A stretch of 38,417 bases of DNA from Tubiluchus corallicola (Eukaryota; Priapulida; Priapulimorpha; Priapulimorphida; Tubiluchidae), in the NCBI GenBank assembly GCA_030141605.1, contig JAQGDQ010001491.1, positions 1 to 38,417 on the forward strand, given 5' to 3'. Position 1 is the first letter of the stretch; each line of letters begins with the position of its first letter. Under the pieces are notes generated by a model that did not search any database, was not told where the DNA came from, and saw nothing but the letters and a program-made list of their open reading frames with translations. A program made the translations under genes and the position numbers. This document shows positions 1 to 15,900 of the stretch, one piece after another.

Positions 1-786
<786 letters not shown>

Positions 787-912
787 ACTATTTCCCTGGT
801 GAGCCTCTAGCTGGTGGGTGTTACATGGCTAAAACAAATTATGTCTTGCAAGATGGTTTCCAGTCAATTGGCATGTCTCCTAGGATGTGTGTATACCACT
901 GCTATGAAATAG
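787..912 (+). CDS. Exon A1: N-terminal half of split WSC-like domain, unit 1
   Basis: 126 bp, phase 1-1. It encodes YFPGEPLAGGCYMAK near the start and MSPRMCVYHCYE near the end, giving the first three cysteines of the domain (GCY, then C-x3-HC). The donor is ATA G|gtacct. The acceptor is TTTTTGAG, weaker than the usual CAG/TAG, but it is the only site that keeps the length and frame seen in A3 and A4. The other five cysteines of this domain are in exon B1. Confidence 0.78.
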
Positions 913-3900
913 GTACCTCACATAATGACCTTAAGTCAGGTTAGGTCGGAAAGCAGGAAAAAAACACGTTAGTTAGAAAACTGTTGATCTTAGACGACAT
1001 AATTAACCGCATCAGTCCCATACCTCCATAAAATGATAGGCGTGTTAATTTGCATTCTTAATTTTAGGAATCTGGAGATCACTAAATATAAATGAAATGA
1101 GTTGGGACTGATCCTGATTTTAAGCCAAAATTCTTTTACAGCCCTAATATTAATCAATGCTTTATCTCTAAGTGTTGTTTCTATTACGATTGAGTACCTA
1201 TGAACTAAGTAGATTAATTGAAGAATCCATTAGTTTGGTAATAAATTACTAAGGCGAGCAATACTCATTCTCGCAGTCTCTTTGTTTTAGCAAGATTTTG
1301 TTTCAAACGTTTTGTAATTGTGGGTTTATTTCGTCATTAACCCTTTCATACCCGTTGTATCCCGTGGGATATGAGAATATTTTCTGCCTTTAAAATTAAT
1401 AAAATTTTAAAACTCACAGTTATTTGATCTATTAATAGTTATTTTGATTTAAGCCAATAACAATAGACTAAAATGGTGATAAAATGGCAAACTACAAAAT
1501 CTACATAGCATAAAGAACAGCGCAAGGTACAGTACTTTAGAGACGACTTTGTACAGATCAGCATAGCGTGCATACTAAATGTCTTAAATACTTTAATAAA
1601 TTATCCGCAGTTGCAAAATGAAGCACATTTTATGCTTCCATTGAATCCCAATGTATCCCGTGGGATACAGGCTATATTTAGCACGCGGGCACAGGTAGAA
1701 AAAATAATTATTATGTGTAAACAAGATGGACATACTGAACAAAAGTACCAAGCCAAAACATTTTTTCTTATTAAAAAAATAATTTGGGACTGAAAGGGTT
1801 AAGAACGAACATATCCTAAAAGATTGCACAATATATCAGGTGACGCTGAAAATACGTGTTGAAATTTCACTGTTTATTGTTACAAAATATTGGCGTTTGC
1901 CTGCGAAAGCTACAAGTTTATAATATTAGTAGTCTGAAAAGCATTTGCATGTTAAAAATATTTCGGCATTAATAATTTTTTTACTTTATGCTCTAAAACT
2001 GCCATAACTTTAGAAAAAACTGAGCGAATGACTAGGAATTTTTAGTGTCTATACAAAACTGCATGTACTGCTAGTCTGGCAATTTTCGATAATGATTGTC
2101 ACTTCTTAAATAATTGTAGGACACCATTATGCTGTCTTAGTGGGACCTGAATTGTGTGAATGTGCAAGTGACACAAGTTTCACCGATGAAGTCAATAAGA
2201 GTTTCTGTGATGCAGCATGTGGTGAAGTCTGGTTTGCTAGATCCTCTTTTAGTTTTTGTGGCGGAAATGGTTATATTAACGTGTATAAGCTGCATGTTGG
2301 TAAGCACTTAGTCTTAGTTTCGATTGCTTTATACAGCATAACGTATTAAAACTTGTACTTTTAAGTGCCAGATGGGTAAATCAGTGAATTATGAAAAACC
2401 AAACTAGTTTAATAAAATGATGTTTTGATTGTTCTGGCAGGATATCGAATATTTGCGATGTGGTGATCTCTGATGTTTCTAGACGAAATTCTTCATTGGT
2501 AAAAAATTAATCTCTGTAACTGGCAATAAATGTTATTTTATTTATAATGAGTTCACCTCTCTAATTTATCACTGAGCATTTTCTGCTCTCAATGATGTGT
2601 TTATTGTAGCACGCAAAGGAAGTCGTCATGACTACAGAGGATGTTGGCAATTTCCATCTTCCATCAGTTTTGCAGAAACAATACCTGATATAAAATCATC
2701 CTATGAATGCCTACATCTATGCAAACAGCACGGTATAACCATTAATACATCATTTACGTTTGCAATTCACGAAACGAAAAATCAGAGCCATTATTGTCAC
2801 TGTGACGACACTGTGGGAACTGGGAACGCCATTGAAGCTGCGGAGTTTTCCTGTCAAAAGTGCCCGGATGCAGAAGGTGGTTACTGTGGTGATGAGGGTT
2901 TTGCAGTGTATGCTACAGCAGGTGTGTCTGTAATCCATATAATTTCAATTTTGTCTTGTATTTCTAAACTTCTCTTCTAATTGGATTATATCTTGTATAC
3001 ATATCAGGTATTTACAGTGTTTTTTGACATTATCTGAAAATGTGTTTTAGAGGTGTCCTAAACGTTCTAAACTCCTTTTCTTGATTCATATCGTGATTCC
3101 CCAATGATGTTGGATATATGTAGATTATCCCGAAGCACTAATTTTTCAATTTTCGTACCAAAAATGATGGCTATATTGGTGTCGAAAAACAATAAGTTTA
3201 GATATTACATGTGTAGTTTTCAACACTGTTATGAAAAACGTTCTCAGCTAATTTCATGATAACTTTTTAATAAGTAAAAATTTAATTCAACTTTTTTGAC
3301 AACGTCTTCGATAGCCAAGAACAAAAAAGTCGTTCCTGTGTTTATTTCAGCCATTTTGTTCTTGACTAAATATCGTAATGTGTTCGTTTCAGACCCACAA
3401 CAGTATCAAGGATGTTTTGAATATTACAAACCTGATACATACTTTCCTGTAAATGTTTCGCTCCAGCAAGAATCTAACAGTCTAGATACTGAATGTTTAA
3501 CCCAGTGCAGAGTAAGAGGATACTATTTTGCCAGCCTCCATTATAGTCTGCAGACTGGAGGATATACATGTCAATGTGGCAATGGATTTTCGTTTGAGAA
3601 ATTTTCTACAAACTGTGTAAGCTGTACGAAGACTGCAACTGGAACCTGTCCTGGCTTGCATTCGGTTTCTGTTTACTCAACTGAAAGTGAGTTAAAGCCT
3701 TCACTGTACTTGCACACTGGGGGGAATGGTTGTTGCAATTGTATTGCAATGTTTGCCTGGCTAAGAAGATAAACAGCACTGATCCTTGATAGTAAATGGA
3801 TAACTGGCGACACAGTGAACTTTTTTTGTGTCGTATAATATTTCTTAGGCTTTCTTTTATTTATATATATCTGAATCAAGTAAAGGAAACTTTACCGCCT

Positions 3901-6900
3901 ACCGCTATTGGCAATAATCCATGCTTTAGGTTCAGGGTCTTAGCTTGAAGTATGATAAACTACGTGAAAAGATTGTATGTTTTAAAATTAAACGATACTA
4001 CAGTCTGAAGTAGACCGCTTTTATATTTGACGTAAAGTATTTATTTGTAGTTTTCACTGATCTTTGCCACTGCTAAGTAATTTCTAATTTCTTTGATATA
4101 AGTAATTATAATATGCGTTTACCAGACATGTTTGAGCAGAAATGAAACTAACATTATGTGATAGCAAGAGAAGGTGTTTATTTTGCTAGTGGAGAAAAGA
4201 TACATGCTCCACAAAGAGTAGGACAAATGATGCTTTAATGAGATTTTGAAAAGGTTTATTCACGGATAATTCTAAACTTGGTAGTAAGGCAAACGATTTG
4301 TCCGATTTGACAAGTTTAGCCAATCTGGCGAATTCCCATTTAACGCAAACTCGGTTTTGCAAGCCTAGGTTTGTTATAAACCCAGAATTTCTTGTGGCAA
4401 AAAATTTGTTATAAAAGCAGGCATAGATAATACAAAACGCTAATTATAATATGCATTTACCAGACGTTTTATTCACGTTTTAACTACTATTCATTGAATG
4501 TTCATTACACATTTATTGGAAGATAACTGAACAACAACCTTGCATTCTCAGAAGTTCTAAATCTAATAAAAAACAACTTCACATTCCCATTCATATGTAT
4601 ATTTTCCCACTAGTGAACACTTACACTATGTAAAAATAACGCAAAGTGCTAGAGTAAAGTTAAAAGTTTATTTACGTTGAAAATTGTGTTAAGCATAATA
4701 CAACGCATTTTCAAATATTTGTAAAAATCCGATTATATAAAAAAAAAAAAAATTTTTCGCACATTAAAATTAAAAAAAAATTTATGTAATGTAAAACATG
4801 TTTCTGTTAATTGTGTCATGTTAAATGTATATATAGTGTAAAATATGTCTTGTAAAATTTAATGTTTTTTTGTAATATTGTTTTGTAAAAATATTTTAAT
4901 ATTGTGTTTGTAAATATGTTCATTTATTGTATATATTTAGGCCTTAGTTTTACACTTTAGTTTTTTTTAGTCTGCACTGGACGCATTTGTCTTGAACAGT
5001 GTTGTTATTTTAACATTACGCTGAGGCTTACTCAATTTTATTATAATGAATGAACCATTTTTAATGACAAATAAAGAATTTATATATATATATATATAAA
5101 ACAACCAGGAATAATTTTCCAACGAGTGGAACACCTTAATGCACCTGATATAATGTATCGTGTATCATCGAGTATCATGTTCACAAAAGTGAAGGGACAT
5201 AGTTACAATTTATTTTTTCTGTAATTTGGATTTTGCATTATAGCCCTCTTTGAAATGTTATGCTGCTTTGAACAGATTTAGAGCTTTTCAGTGAGCTTTT
5301 TCAGTGTGAATAGCTTTTTAATTATAGCAAATACTTTGTGACCTCTCATATTTAATTTAGATTTTGCAGTTGAATCGGATGTTTTGGGTTGTTGGGAGGA
5401 CAAAAAAGATGCACTAGACATGCCATATGTTACTAAAATTCCTGACTTGACACCTGATACGTGTAGGGAACATTGCTTACAACTTGGATATGCTTACGCG
5501 GGTTTGGAAAAAGGAACAGAGTGTTATTGCGGTAACACTTACGGCCGATATCTGTCAGCCAAGTCCCCGTGCGATAAAGAATGTGGCACTGGTAACAAGT
5601 GTAACTTGTATGATACATCTTGCTTAACTTGTGGTGGAGATTACGCTCTGGAGGTGTATCCCACAAATGGTAAGAATCTTGTCACTTTAGGAAGGCGCAT
5701 TTAAAAGAGGCACGTACGCCTCTGGTCATCTCAGAGAAAGTTTTGAAACTGTTTTTTCTTATTGTCTTCGTGCATGATCTAAATGATGTTGTTTAAAATT
5801 TATTCACCTAGCATTAATTTTCTAGAAATTTTATGCAAAGAACTAAGAAATGTATTGGTCAAATTGAATTTTATTAAGACATATTGATCTGCAAATCATA
5901 TTAGTTGTTGCTTAATGCAGCTTCTGCAGCTACTGTGTTAACGTTACAATAAATAAATAATCAGTAACCTTTCAGTAAACAAATGCTGGACAAACATCCT
6001 GAAGCATTTGGAAGAAAACAAGCTAAGAATTATCGATTTTTGCTTCTGGGTCTTTTTCAGAGACCTTGTAACACATGCTAAACTGCGAAACGGACACTGA
6101 ACCAATCTTTATCAAACAATTAAAAACATTTCCAAAGTGTCCTGTATCTGTGAACATAATCTATACACTGCCCTTGGAACAATACTTTCTCACTAAAGAC
6201 ATAGCTTCGATAACCCTTTCAGTCCCAAATTATTTTTTTAATAACAAAAATTTGGTTTAGTACTTTTGTTCAGTATGTCCATCTTGTTTACACATAATTA
6301 TTTTTTTCTACCTGTGCCCGCGTGCTAAATATATCCTGTATCCCACGGGATACATTGGGATTCAATGGAAGCATAAAATGTACTTCATTTTGCAACTGCT
6401 GATAATTTTTTAAAGTATTTAAGACATTTAGTATACACGCTATCCTGATCTGTACAAAGTCATCTCTAAAGTACTGCTCCTTGCGCAGTTTTCTATGCTA
6501 TGTAGATTTTCTAGTTTGCCATTTTATCAAGATTTTTAGTCTATTGTTATTGGCTTAAATCAAAATAACTATTAACAGATCAAATAACTGTCAGTTTTAA
6601 AATTTTATTAATTTTCATGGCAGAAAATATTCTCGTATGCCATGGGATACAACGGATATGAAAGGGTTAACAAAGAATCAAGTACATTTTGCTGAGATGC
6701 AAATACCTCTAATGTTTCAGATATTTTTCTTTTTTGCCAGTGTTTCTGCCAGGAGATGTTCTTCGGATCAGCACATCCAATTCTGGTTGCTTTTATCACA
6801 ATCAGAGTTTTGTGAGTGATACAATCTTAAAGCTAACATCAATCTCTGTCACAATGTGCATTCATTATTGCTATGAATTAGGTAAACTTTAAATTAGATC

Positions 6901-9900
6901 AGCCTTTATTGCTCTTGAATCAGGAAAATAGTAAAAAAATCATTGTGTAAGTCATGTTTGAAGTTGTTTGATCACTTTGTTATGATTGAGTTTAGGTACA
7001 GAAGTATGAACAAGAATAAAAAACGTATAATACATATTTGCATATATGTGAGAGTGACTAGAAAGCAAAACCAGTCAGTATATATAGGTATAGGTGACCT
7101 ATGCAGACTTGCACAGGCTTCACAACAACCATTACTTTAAAATAGGGAGAGAACCAGTGAATATGCATTCACTGGACCATACAATTATACTGGGGGCAAG
7201 TCGGCTGGTAGAATGTAACAGGAGTAGCTCATAGATGGCAGCACCTAATTATAATGTACAAATCCAACTTCCAACTGAATGCAAGAAATGTTATAAAGTT
7301 TGCAGTAAGTTTCGCTCCCATTTCCTAAATTTCATGTACATCTGTGAAAGCCATGTTTGAGGTTGTAGTTGAACACTTTGTCGAAAAAGAATAAAACACT
7401 GTACTACATGTCTGCACAAAACTGAAAGTGTTTATTAGACTACATACACATATGTAGAATGACTGCTACACTGAACACTGAGAACAAGAGTGTCCTGCAC
7501 TGACTGATCACTGAGAGTTAGACAGTAGCACGTTGGCTGCACTGCACTGAGAGTGTGAGTTAGACAGTAGCATGACTACTGCACTGCATTGAGAGTGAGA
7601 CAGTGACTAGAAGTAGAATCCAGTCAGTATATATAGGTATAGGTAATTATGCAAACTTGGCTTCACAAAAACCATTACTGTAAAATAGGGAGAGATCCAG
7701 TGAATATGCATATTCACTGGACCGTACAATTATACTAGGGGTGAGTTCAGCTAGTAAAATGTAAAGAAATTAGTTAATAGATGGCAGCACCTGAAAATAT
7801 ACAGTTACAATTTCCACAATATCAATTTTTCCACTGATTCGATGTATTGGACTGGTAAGCCGATTAACAGACCTTCAGATAACCTTGGGTGTTTGGATTG
7901 CCTTTTTTAGTTTTATAATGTATAAATGTATAAAAAAATTAATGTAACTTGGAGTTATTATTGATATTTCATGTCCTGCCTGTTGCGGAGCCATGTGAAG
8001 TGTTCAGTTAAGCCCCCACACCCAATGAAGCATGACCACTGCAGACGATTTGCTCTGCTTTTTTACATAGAGAGCATGTGTTGTTATTAATATTTTTTCA
8101 TATATTACAGGTGACATTTTTGCAGTATTACCCAGTTATGATGAATGCTTGTGTAAGTCTACCTTAGATCCTGACATTCGCCCCTCCCCCGAGAAGAATT
8201 GCGCTACTTGCAGTGGAGCATTTTCGGGGCGCAAAAACAATTTTGGCGTTTGTGGTTCTAAAGTCACGAGCCATGCTGGCATTTATACTGTTTATGGTGG
8301 TGAGAAACTTTTTAAGTTTTTAACTGTAGCATACTATGGGTTTTACACGTCAAATGTAGACACAGGAAAGTTCAAATGTGACTTAGGTGAGTCAAATGTA
8401 GACATAGGAATTTCGAATGTGTTTTGGTAACTCAAATGTGACTTAGGTAAGTCAAATGTAGACATAGGACATTTGACTTGACACGTGTCTACATTTGACT
8501 TACCAAAAACGCTTAAGATTTCTTGAAAACCATTGTTAACACATTTGAACTACCTAAGTCTACATTTGAGTTACCAAGACACATTTGAATTACCTAAATC
8601 TACATTTGACTTAACGTACGTCTACATGTAAAACCTATAGTAATTCTGAAGTTTTGCTTAATTTCAAGTTATACTTTATTCCTCTCATGCATATCTTGGC
8701 ACAGGCTGCTATCCTGGGGATCTAGAAGCAGTACAAAAAATTGTTTAAGCTGTTGTAGATATTACTAATCCAACATCCAAGAACACAAGGATTTGACAGA
8801 TATAAGTTCAATGCTGATCTTTTCCATGGATTTGTACTTCAACAAGCGACCAGACCCTGATATTATACCTTTGCTATACCTAGGCAAATGAAAATTTAAA
8901 ACTAATTTTATTTAACATTTTTCTGCAAAATTTCGAATTTCCAACAGGTGTCATTTGACAACGACCTGTGTTATTAAGTTATAAATATTATGTTAAAGCT
9001 TTAATTAACACCATCAGGACCGCATCATCAAAATAAGTCTTATAAGAGATATATGAGTTTTGTGTGATCGTCTTCTTCCCAGCTTTTCCCTATTCCGGGT
9101 CGCCGTTGTGAATGAGTCTTCTCCACACATTCCTGTTGTTGACCATCTCTTCATTTATGTCTTCAATTCTCACATGATCTTCACCGACTCTTCTTTTCAG
9201 GTGTCCATACCATCGCAATCTTGCGAGGCTTCCACTACTTTTACTGTTCCTCTGATATTCCTCTGATGTTCTTCTCTCTAAGGTCTTAGTTTATTCATTC
9301 AAACCATCTCAGCTTGGGTCGTCCTCTTCTTCTATTTCCCAGCACTTCCATTTCCATGACTTCCCTTCCCACGTGATCTTCACACGACTCTCCTTTTCAG
9401 GTGCCCATACCATCGCAATCTTGCCTCTTGTATCTTTTTCGAGGCTTCCACTACTTTCACTGTTCCTCTAATATTACTATTCCTGATTTTATCCCTTCTT
9501 GTTACTCCCACCATCCATCTCAACATCCTCATCTCCGCCACATCCATTTTCTTCTCTTCGGTCTTCTTTAGAGGTACTGCTTCCAGCCCATAGATTAGGG
9601 AGACAATGATATTATACAAAACTTGTTACCCGTGGTAATGATATAATTCTGTATAACACCTGCTATTGTGTGCCAACTGACAAGTCTGGACGAGAAACAT
9701 CTCGGGTGTTTAAAACGGATCCTGAACTAGTTTTGTATTAGAGCTAAGACTATCTTCTCAGTCTTACGGACAACCACATGTCTTCAAGTAGTCCTTGATA
9801 CTTATATGAAAGAGGTTAAGAACATTCCTGAATCGTGCTTGTGCATGTAACTCCCAAAGCTGTTCTCCGGCTTTGCTAGTTGAGCAACCACTTTAATTTG

Positions 9901-12900
9901 CACAATATACTGGATGCATATCAAGCTGGTACCTTAGGCTGTTACCTTATTCTCCACTTGACAGATTGTAACATTTACGTTTTGGCCACGTCTTCTTATT
10001 TGTGGAATTTTGTAGGTTAGCCAAGCTAATTGTTCCGCTGCGTTTTAGTATAGCGGTATTTTAGTATTGTTAATGTAATAATTATGTTATTTGGTTCTCT
10101 GATTGTAAAAGCTAATTGCTTAATAACTGTGGGCAAGATTGAAGTCGGTGCTTGCCCCCCCCCCCCCCCCTCACCCCAGTTCCTTGCCCGCAAAGGCAGC
10201 ACAGATAGCGTACACTGCTTTTCTCCCTCCTCTCTTCACTGCCCCTTTTTGGAATCCTCAAACTGCTTTTTATACTAGCCACTATGCACAGGTATATCTA
10301 GCAATTAAGTGCAAAAGAGGCAAGTGCAGTCTTGGTCATAACTTTTAAAATAACTTGAATGCTGCATAAAGTCAAAGCTAAAGCATAAAGTCAAATTAAG
10401 TAAGCGAAAATGCATTACTTAAAAGCAGATTTTCATGGAGAAAAAATTACATGTTTAAACCGTTAACAAACTAAACACAACGAATCGTACAAAACTGAAC
10501 AAAACCTGTCAATAAAGTTACTACGCACACACCAGTTGTATTGTGGGAATTCCTAGATGTAAAATAAAAGCTTATAAATGTAGTTTTTTCCCCTTCTTCG
10601 TATTTGTGGTATTTTTTACCTGGACAGTGTTTGCTGAAAACTACAAGTTTGCTTACTAATTGCGCTCTTCACTCAAGAACAGTACTATAGATGGTTGCTG
10701 TCACTGGCAAGCTTTTTAAACTCTAGTTCTCTGAATCTTTCTTTTGAGTTTTTTTACTACATCTGAGCACTTTTAAAATGGTAATTATCAATCATAATTT
10801 CTATGTATTTCTGCCAAATTTTGTGTCTTATTTTGAGAAGTAGAATTCTGATCCAAATTATTTATTATTCACATTTATTGAATTTAGCGTGGAAAACGGC
10901 TCGTCACGAATACAGAGGGTGTTGGAAATTCCCATCTACCGTAACATTTGCAAAGTTAATTGTTGATGTTCAGTCGGCTTATGAATGCATCTTTCGATGC
11001 CGAAAATTTAGTAAGACAGCGCGCTCTACTGGCTATTTTGCGCTCATGGAAAGAAGTAATGGAAACTATGTCTGCCACTGTGACGATTCTGTTGGGACAG
11101 GAAAAGGTACAAACGATGCCATTTCTCGTTGTGAAAAGTGCCCAGGTGATGATCATGGTTATTGCGGTGGTGAAGCCAATTCATATTCAGTGTACGACAC
11201 TGGAGGTATAGTTTCCTACTACTTTCAATATTCATGTTGGTGTCAAGCAATTTAATCTAGCATTCTATTATTATTTGTTTTCTTTTCGTATTTTTACAAA
11301 CATGCATTTCCTGAAACTGTTTAAAACGAAGCCAGTCTTAGTCATGTGACCTAAGCTTTAGTAGTATACGCCACCTATCAATCACACTCGTTCTTACACG
11401 TAGTTACATTTTCTGTTGCCGTTATGCTGATCATGCCGTTTGGTGATACTTGCATTGCTTTGTCTATTTTCTTGCAATTTAACAGTCACTAGTTGTATTT
11501 TCAAGCCAAAGTTGTCACCAGTAAATGTAAGTCACCATCTACTTTAATAATTAGTTAATAGTTTAAATTGGTTAGAATTGCTTCAAATCTCTAGAATCAT
11601 AAAGTAATAATCTTAAATCTAACTTTTCATTAGATTAAAGATTAGACTAATTCTTAAATCTAACTTAAATAAGTCTTCTTAAATCTAACTTTTCATTTTG
11701 TCTAAATAGTAATAACCTTTAGCACATTCTTAAGCACTTTTTGTGATCTGTTATTTTAATAAATTGCAGGTCTATCGCACAGTTCAATATTGATTTTTGC
11801 CGTTTCTTTGCCTGGACTGGGCGCATCCACAATTCAGTATGATGATGTTAGTTACTACAGCTGCTCAGAAGTTTCTGTACTGTAATAGTAATTTAATTTT
11901 CAAATTTAGGACCTCATCAGTACCAGGGATGCTTTGCATACCATCAGCCTGAGATATACTTCCCAGTTACTGTGTCACTAGATCAGCGATCAACGACTTT
12001 AGACGATGATTGCCTAACAATATGCAGAGATGAAGGTTATTTCTTTGGCAGCATGTATGTCTCACCATTGACTCATGTGTATGAGTGTCTTTGTGGAAAT
12101 GGGTTTCCATTCGACAGACATATGCAGAATTGTATAAGCTGTGCGAACACAACAATCGGAACTTGTCCTGGAGAAAAATCTGTGTCTGTATATGCTACTG
12201 AAAGTAGGTATAATCTCACTGGTCATTTTAAATTGCAAAATGTTTAAAAATGAAAAAATATTAAAGTTTGCTCTGATCGTGGACATCTTACATCCAGCGG
12301 AATTTCTGTGCTTTAAACCACACTTTTATGCCCTTGTAATGCATCATTGCTTTACAACAATGTATGTATAATCACCTAGTAATCACATTTTTAATTTTTT
12401 TTCTAGATTTTGCGATCGATTCCAACGTTTTAGGCTGTTGGGCTGACAAATCTTTTGCTTCATCAAATCCTGAATATTTTGGAGAAAGAGACATGTCGTA
12501 CTTGAATGACACAATCACAGATTTGACACCAGATAAATGCAGGGCACATTGCCTGGAACTTAATTATGCTTATGCTGCCCTACAAGCCGGGACAGAGTGC
12601 TGGTGTGGAAACACATACGGACAATACGGACCGGCCAGAAACCCCTGCAACTATAAATGTGGTGGAAGTGGGGATGAACAATGCAACTTGTATGATGCAT
12701 CTTGCGATTCTTGTGGTGGAGACATGGCCCTGCAAGTTTATGCTACAAATGGTAGTCTAGCTACAAAAATTATAATTTCAGCTGTCTTCTCATTGATAAG
12801 TAATTATGTTCTGATTTGATTACCTCGTCAGTCAGCCCATAAGCCAGTAACTTCTCTAAAACTAGCCTATAGGATGAGCTGTCTAAAGCTTTTGAATGAT

Positions 12901-15900
12901 CAGTTAATATGGCACCTACAACATTTTAGTATTACATCATTTTGTCATTCTTTCACCATCTTAAGAAGAAACGACTGGTAGCCATACCATTTTCTAAAGA
13001 CAGAGAGAAGTTTGTTGAAAATATAATGTATATATTTTGGCATTTTTTAGTTTAGTTTAGCTTAGTTTATAGTATCTGCACTAAGGTGGTGTTTCAATAA
13101 ATATTTTATTCTGCGAATGCCTTTATACAGCTGATATTAAAAATAAAGAATAATAATTAATGATCGCAATTAACACTAAAGATTTATTTTTTGTGCCAGT
13201 GTTTGTACCAGGAGGGGCACTTCAAACTGGCTGTTTCAAACTCGTCCAGGAATTCCCGAATTCTATTGTAATAAGGCGGACATCAATGACAGCCACAATG
13301 TGCATCCATTTTTGCTATGAAGTGGGTATGATATAGTATTTATTATCTAAATTTCAGATTGTCAGCATTAGAAGTAAAAATAATCATTGCCTCATTGTCA
13401 GAATTTCAACCCTTAACCATTAAATTTGCTTTACATTTGAGCTAGCTGATCGAATCAATAAGAACAATAATGACAACTACAAAAACAACAGCAATAGTAC
13501 AGCGACAAAAAAAAACACAAAGCAAGACAAATTACAGTTTCCGCAAACAATATCTGTACACCTTACTAATCGCCTTTCACATTTTGTTTTCAAAGGTATC
13601 TTTTATTCATTACACATTTTATTCTAGCTTTCATTTACCCAGTTTGCCAATTACTAGTCATTTGATTAGTAATTTTATTTACCTATTGGCTTGGAGTTAC
13701 TAATTTGAAACTCAAAATAACATTGTTACAGATATCACAACAGCCAACTGTACGCGACAGTGACATTTAGCGCTTTATTGCTATTACAGTTAGATAAAGT
13801 GGTAAGAGCATTTAACCCTTTCAGTCCCAAATTATTTTTTTAATAAGAAAAAAATTTTTGGCTTGGTACTTTTGTTCAGTTTGTCCATCTTGTTTACACA
13901 TAATAATTATTTTTTCTACCCGTGCCCGCGTGCTAAATATAGCCTGTATCCCACGGGATACTCTGGGATTCAATGGAAGCATAAAATGTGCTTCATTTTG
14001 CAACTGGTGATAATTTTTTAAAGTATTTAAGACATTTAGTGTGCATGCTATGCTGATCTGTACAAAGTCGTCTCTAAAGTACTGTACCTTGCGCAGTTTT
14101 TTATGCTGTGTAGATTTTCTAGTTTGCCATTTTATCACCATTTTTAGTCTATTGTTATTGGCTTAAATCAAAATAACTGTTAACAGATCAAATAACTGTC
14201 AGTTTTAAAATTTTATTAATTTTAATGGCAGAAAATATTCTAGTATCCCACGGGATACAACAGGTATGAAAGGGTTAAAAAGGTCAAAAACTTTTTTCGC
14301 GTTTTAACAAAATTTTACCATAAATGTCTAATATAGTAACTGGTGATCAGTTTTTCACATTCTTTCACTGTTTCTGGTTCTAGACTTCTTGTTTTGTTCT
14401 TTATTTATAACTTTTGTTTTCTTATTTTGTTCAGATGAAGATTTTGCGGTGTTAAACAACTACGATGAATGCACATGTACGAGTTACATAACACCACTGA
14501 CTAAACAAGAGCATTTATACTGCGCTACTTGTGCTGGAGGTTTTACGGGCCGTAATAATTATTTTGACCTGTGCGGGTCAACCATAACAGGCTATAGTAG
14601 CATTCAGAGAGTTTATTCTGGTGAGCATTATTGATTTTAATTTCAGTGGAATGTGCTTTGTTCGATTTGCTTTTTAGCTCATCATAAATTGTGATGATAA
14701 AGTTGTGAAATTGTTTAAAGTTGTGAATTTTTTTGAAACAGGCATGTATTAGAAATTAAACCCCAAATTTAATAAATGTCTGTGTTATAAATTTAGAAGA
14801 GATCATTAATAATTAACTGTCTAGAATATCTCATTTGCAGTAAATAAATTTTATTTGATGTAAAAATTCCATTTTAATAATACAAAATTTAGAAAAAACT
14901 CCCAGCACAAATTTTTCGATTAAAATTAATGCAGAGGTAGTTGAACGACGGGATTATGTCAAAAATGTGGAAATGGACATTGATAAAATATGCATATTAA
15001 TCATAAACAAAATAAGGAAAACTTTTGCTATGATTTACAAATTGTAATGAGAGTGAATGCTTTGAAGACAATTTTTACAGTTTGGTTTACCTTTGCCTGA
15101 GATATGGTGTAATCTCACGGGGAAAGTGCTTACGTGTCAAATCTTGCAAGTATCTAATCAACGCGAACTAAAATTCGGCACCCCACATTGTGATCATCTC
15201 ACTAATACAATCTACGAAACATCAGAAACACTGAAAATTTAAGAACTTCGTGGCAGTTATTGCGTGCTAATTATACATAGAGTTATACATGTTTTACACG
15301 TCCTCTGGATATTTCAATCATATTTTCAACCGATCAGTGAAATTCATAGTTATAATACAAGATAAGAAAGTAATGTAACTGCTACGTGCCCGTCCTATAG
15401 AACTAATGTGTTTAGGCAAACTACAACATTTACAGCTATAAAGCTATTTGACAAAATACCTGGCAATGTTAGAGAATTAAACCATTTCCATTGAAAAAGG
15501 GCATAAATCACAATCTATAATCAAAATATTCGCGATCTCCTCAACTCTGTATTATAAACTCGTTTTATATCAACAGGTAAAACATGTAAGTTCATAACTG
15601 TTCACTATGGTTTATAAATATTTATCATTAAATGCCTATAAGTGTTATTCACTATTATTTTTTCCAACTTAAATTAATTGATGGTTATTAGTCCTTGAAA
15701 CAACTTTCACGTTTAGTTATGTGTGTGTGTGTGTGTGTGCGTGCGTGCGTGTGTGCGCGCGCGTGCATTGTGTTTCAATGCATTGTGAAATAAATATTCT
15801 TATGTCATCTTTTCTAATCTTAGTGTGGAATCAAGCTCGTCACGACTACAGAGGTTGCTGGATTTTTCCACCAGGCGTCACCTTTGCAAGATCATTCACT

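Noticed and set aside
8149-8430. Open frame of 93 codons extending exon B2 downstream
   Set aside because: The part after 8299 is intron and fold-back repeat; the donor GGTGAG fits the B exons of other units.
10084-10348. Proline-rich open frames near 10140-10280
   Set aside because: Created by a run of C in the B2-C2 intron; no motif and no partner in other units.
13821-14141. Minus-strand open frame of 106 codons
   Set aside because: It lies wholly within MITE copy 3, and related frames in other copies (for example 1611-1793) are broken at different places.
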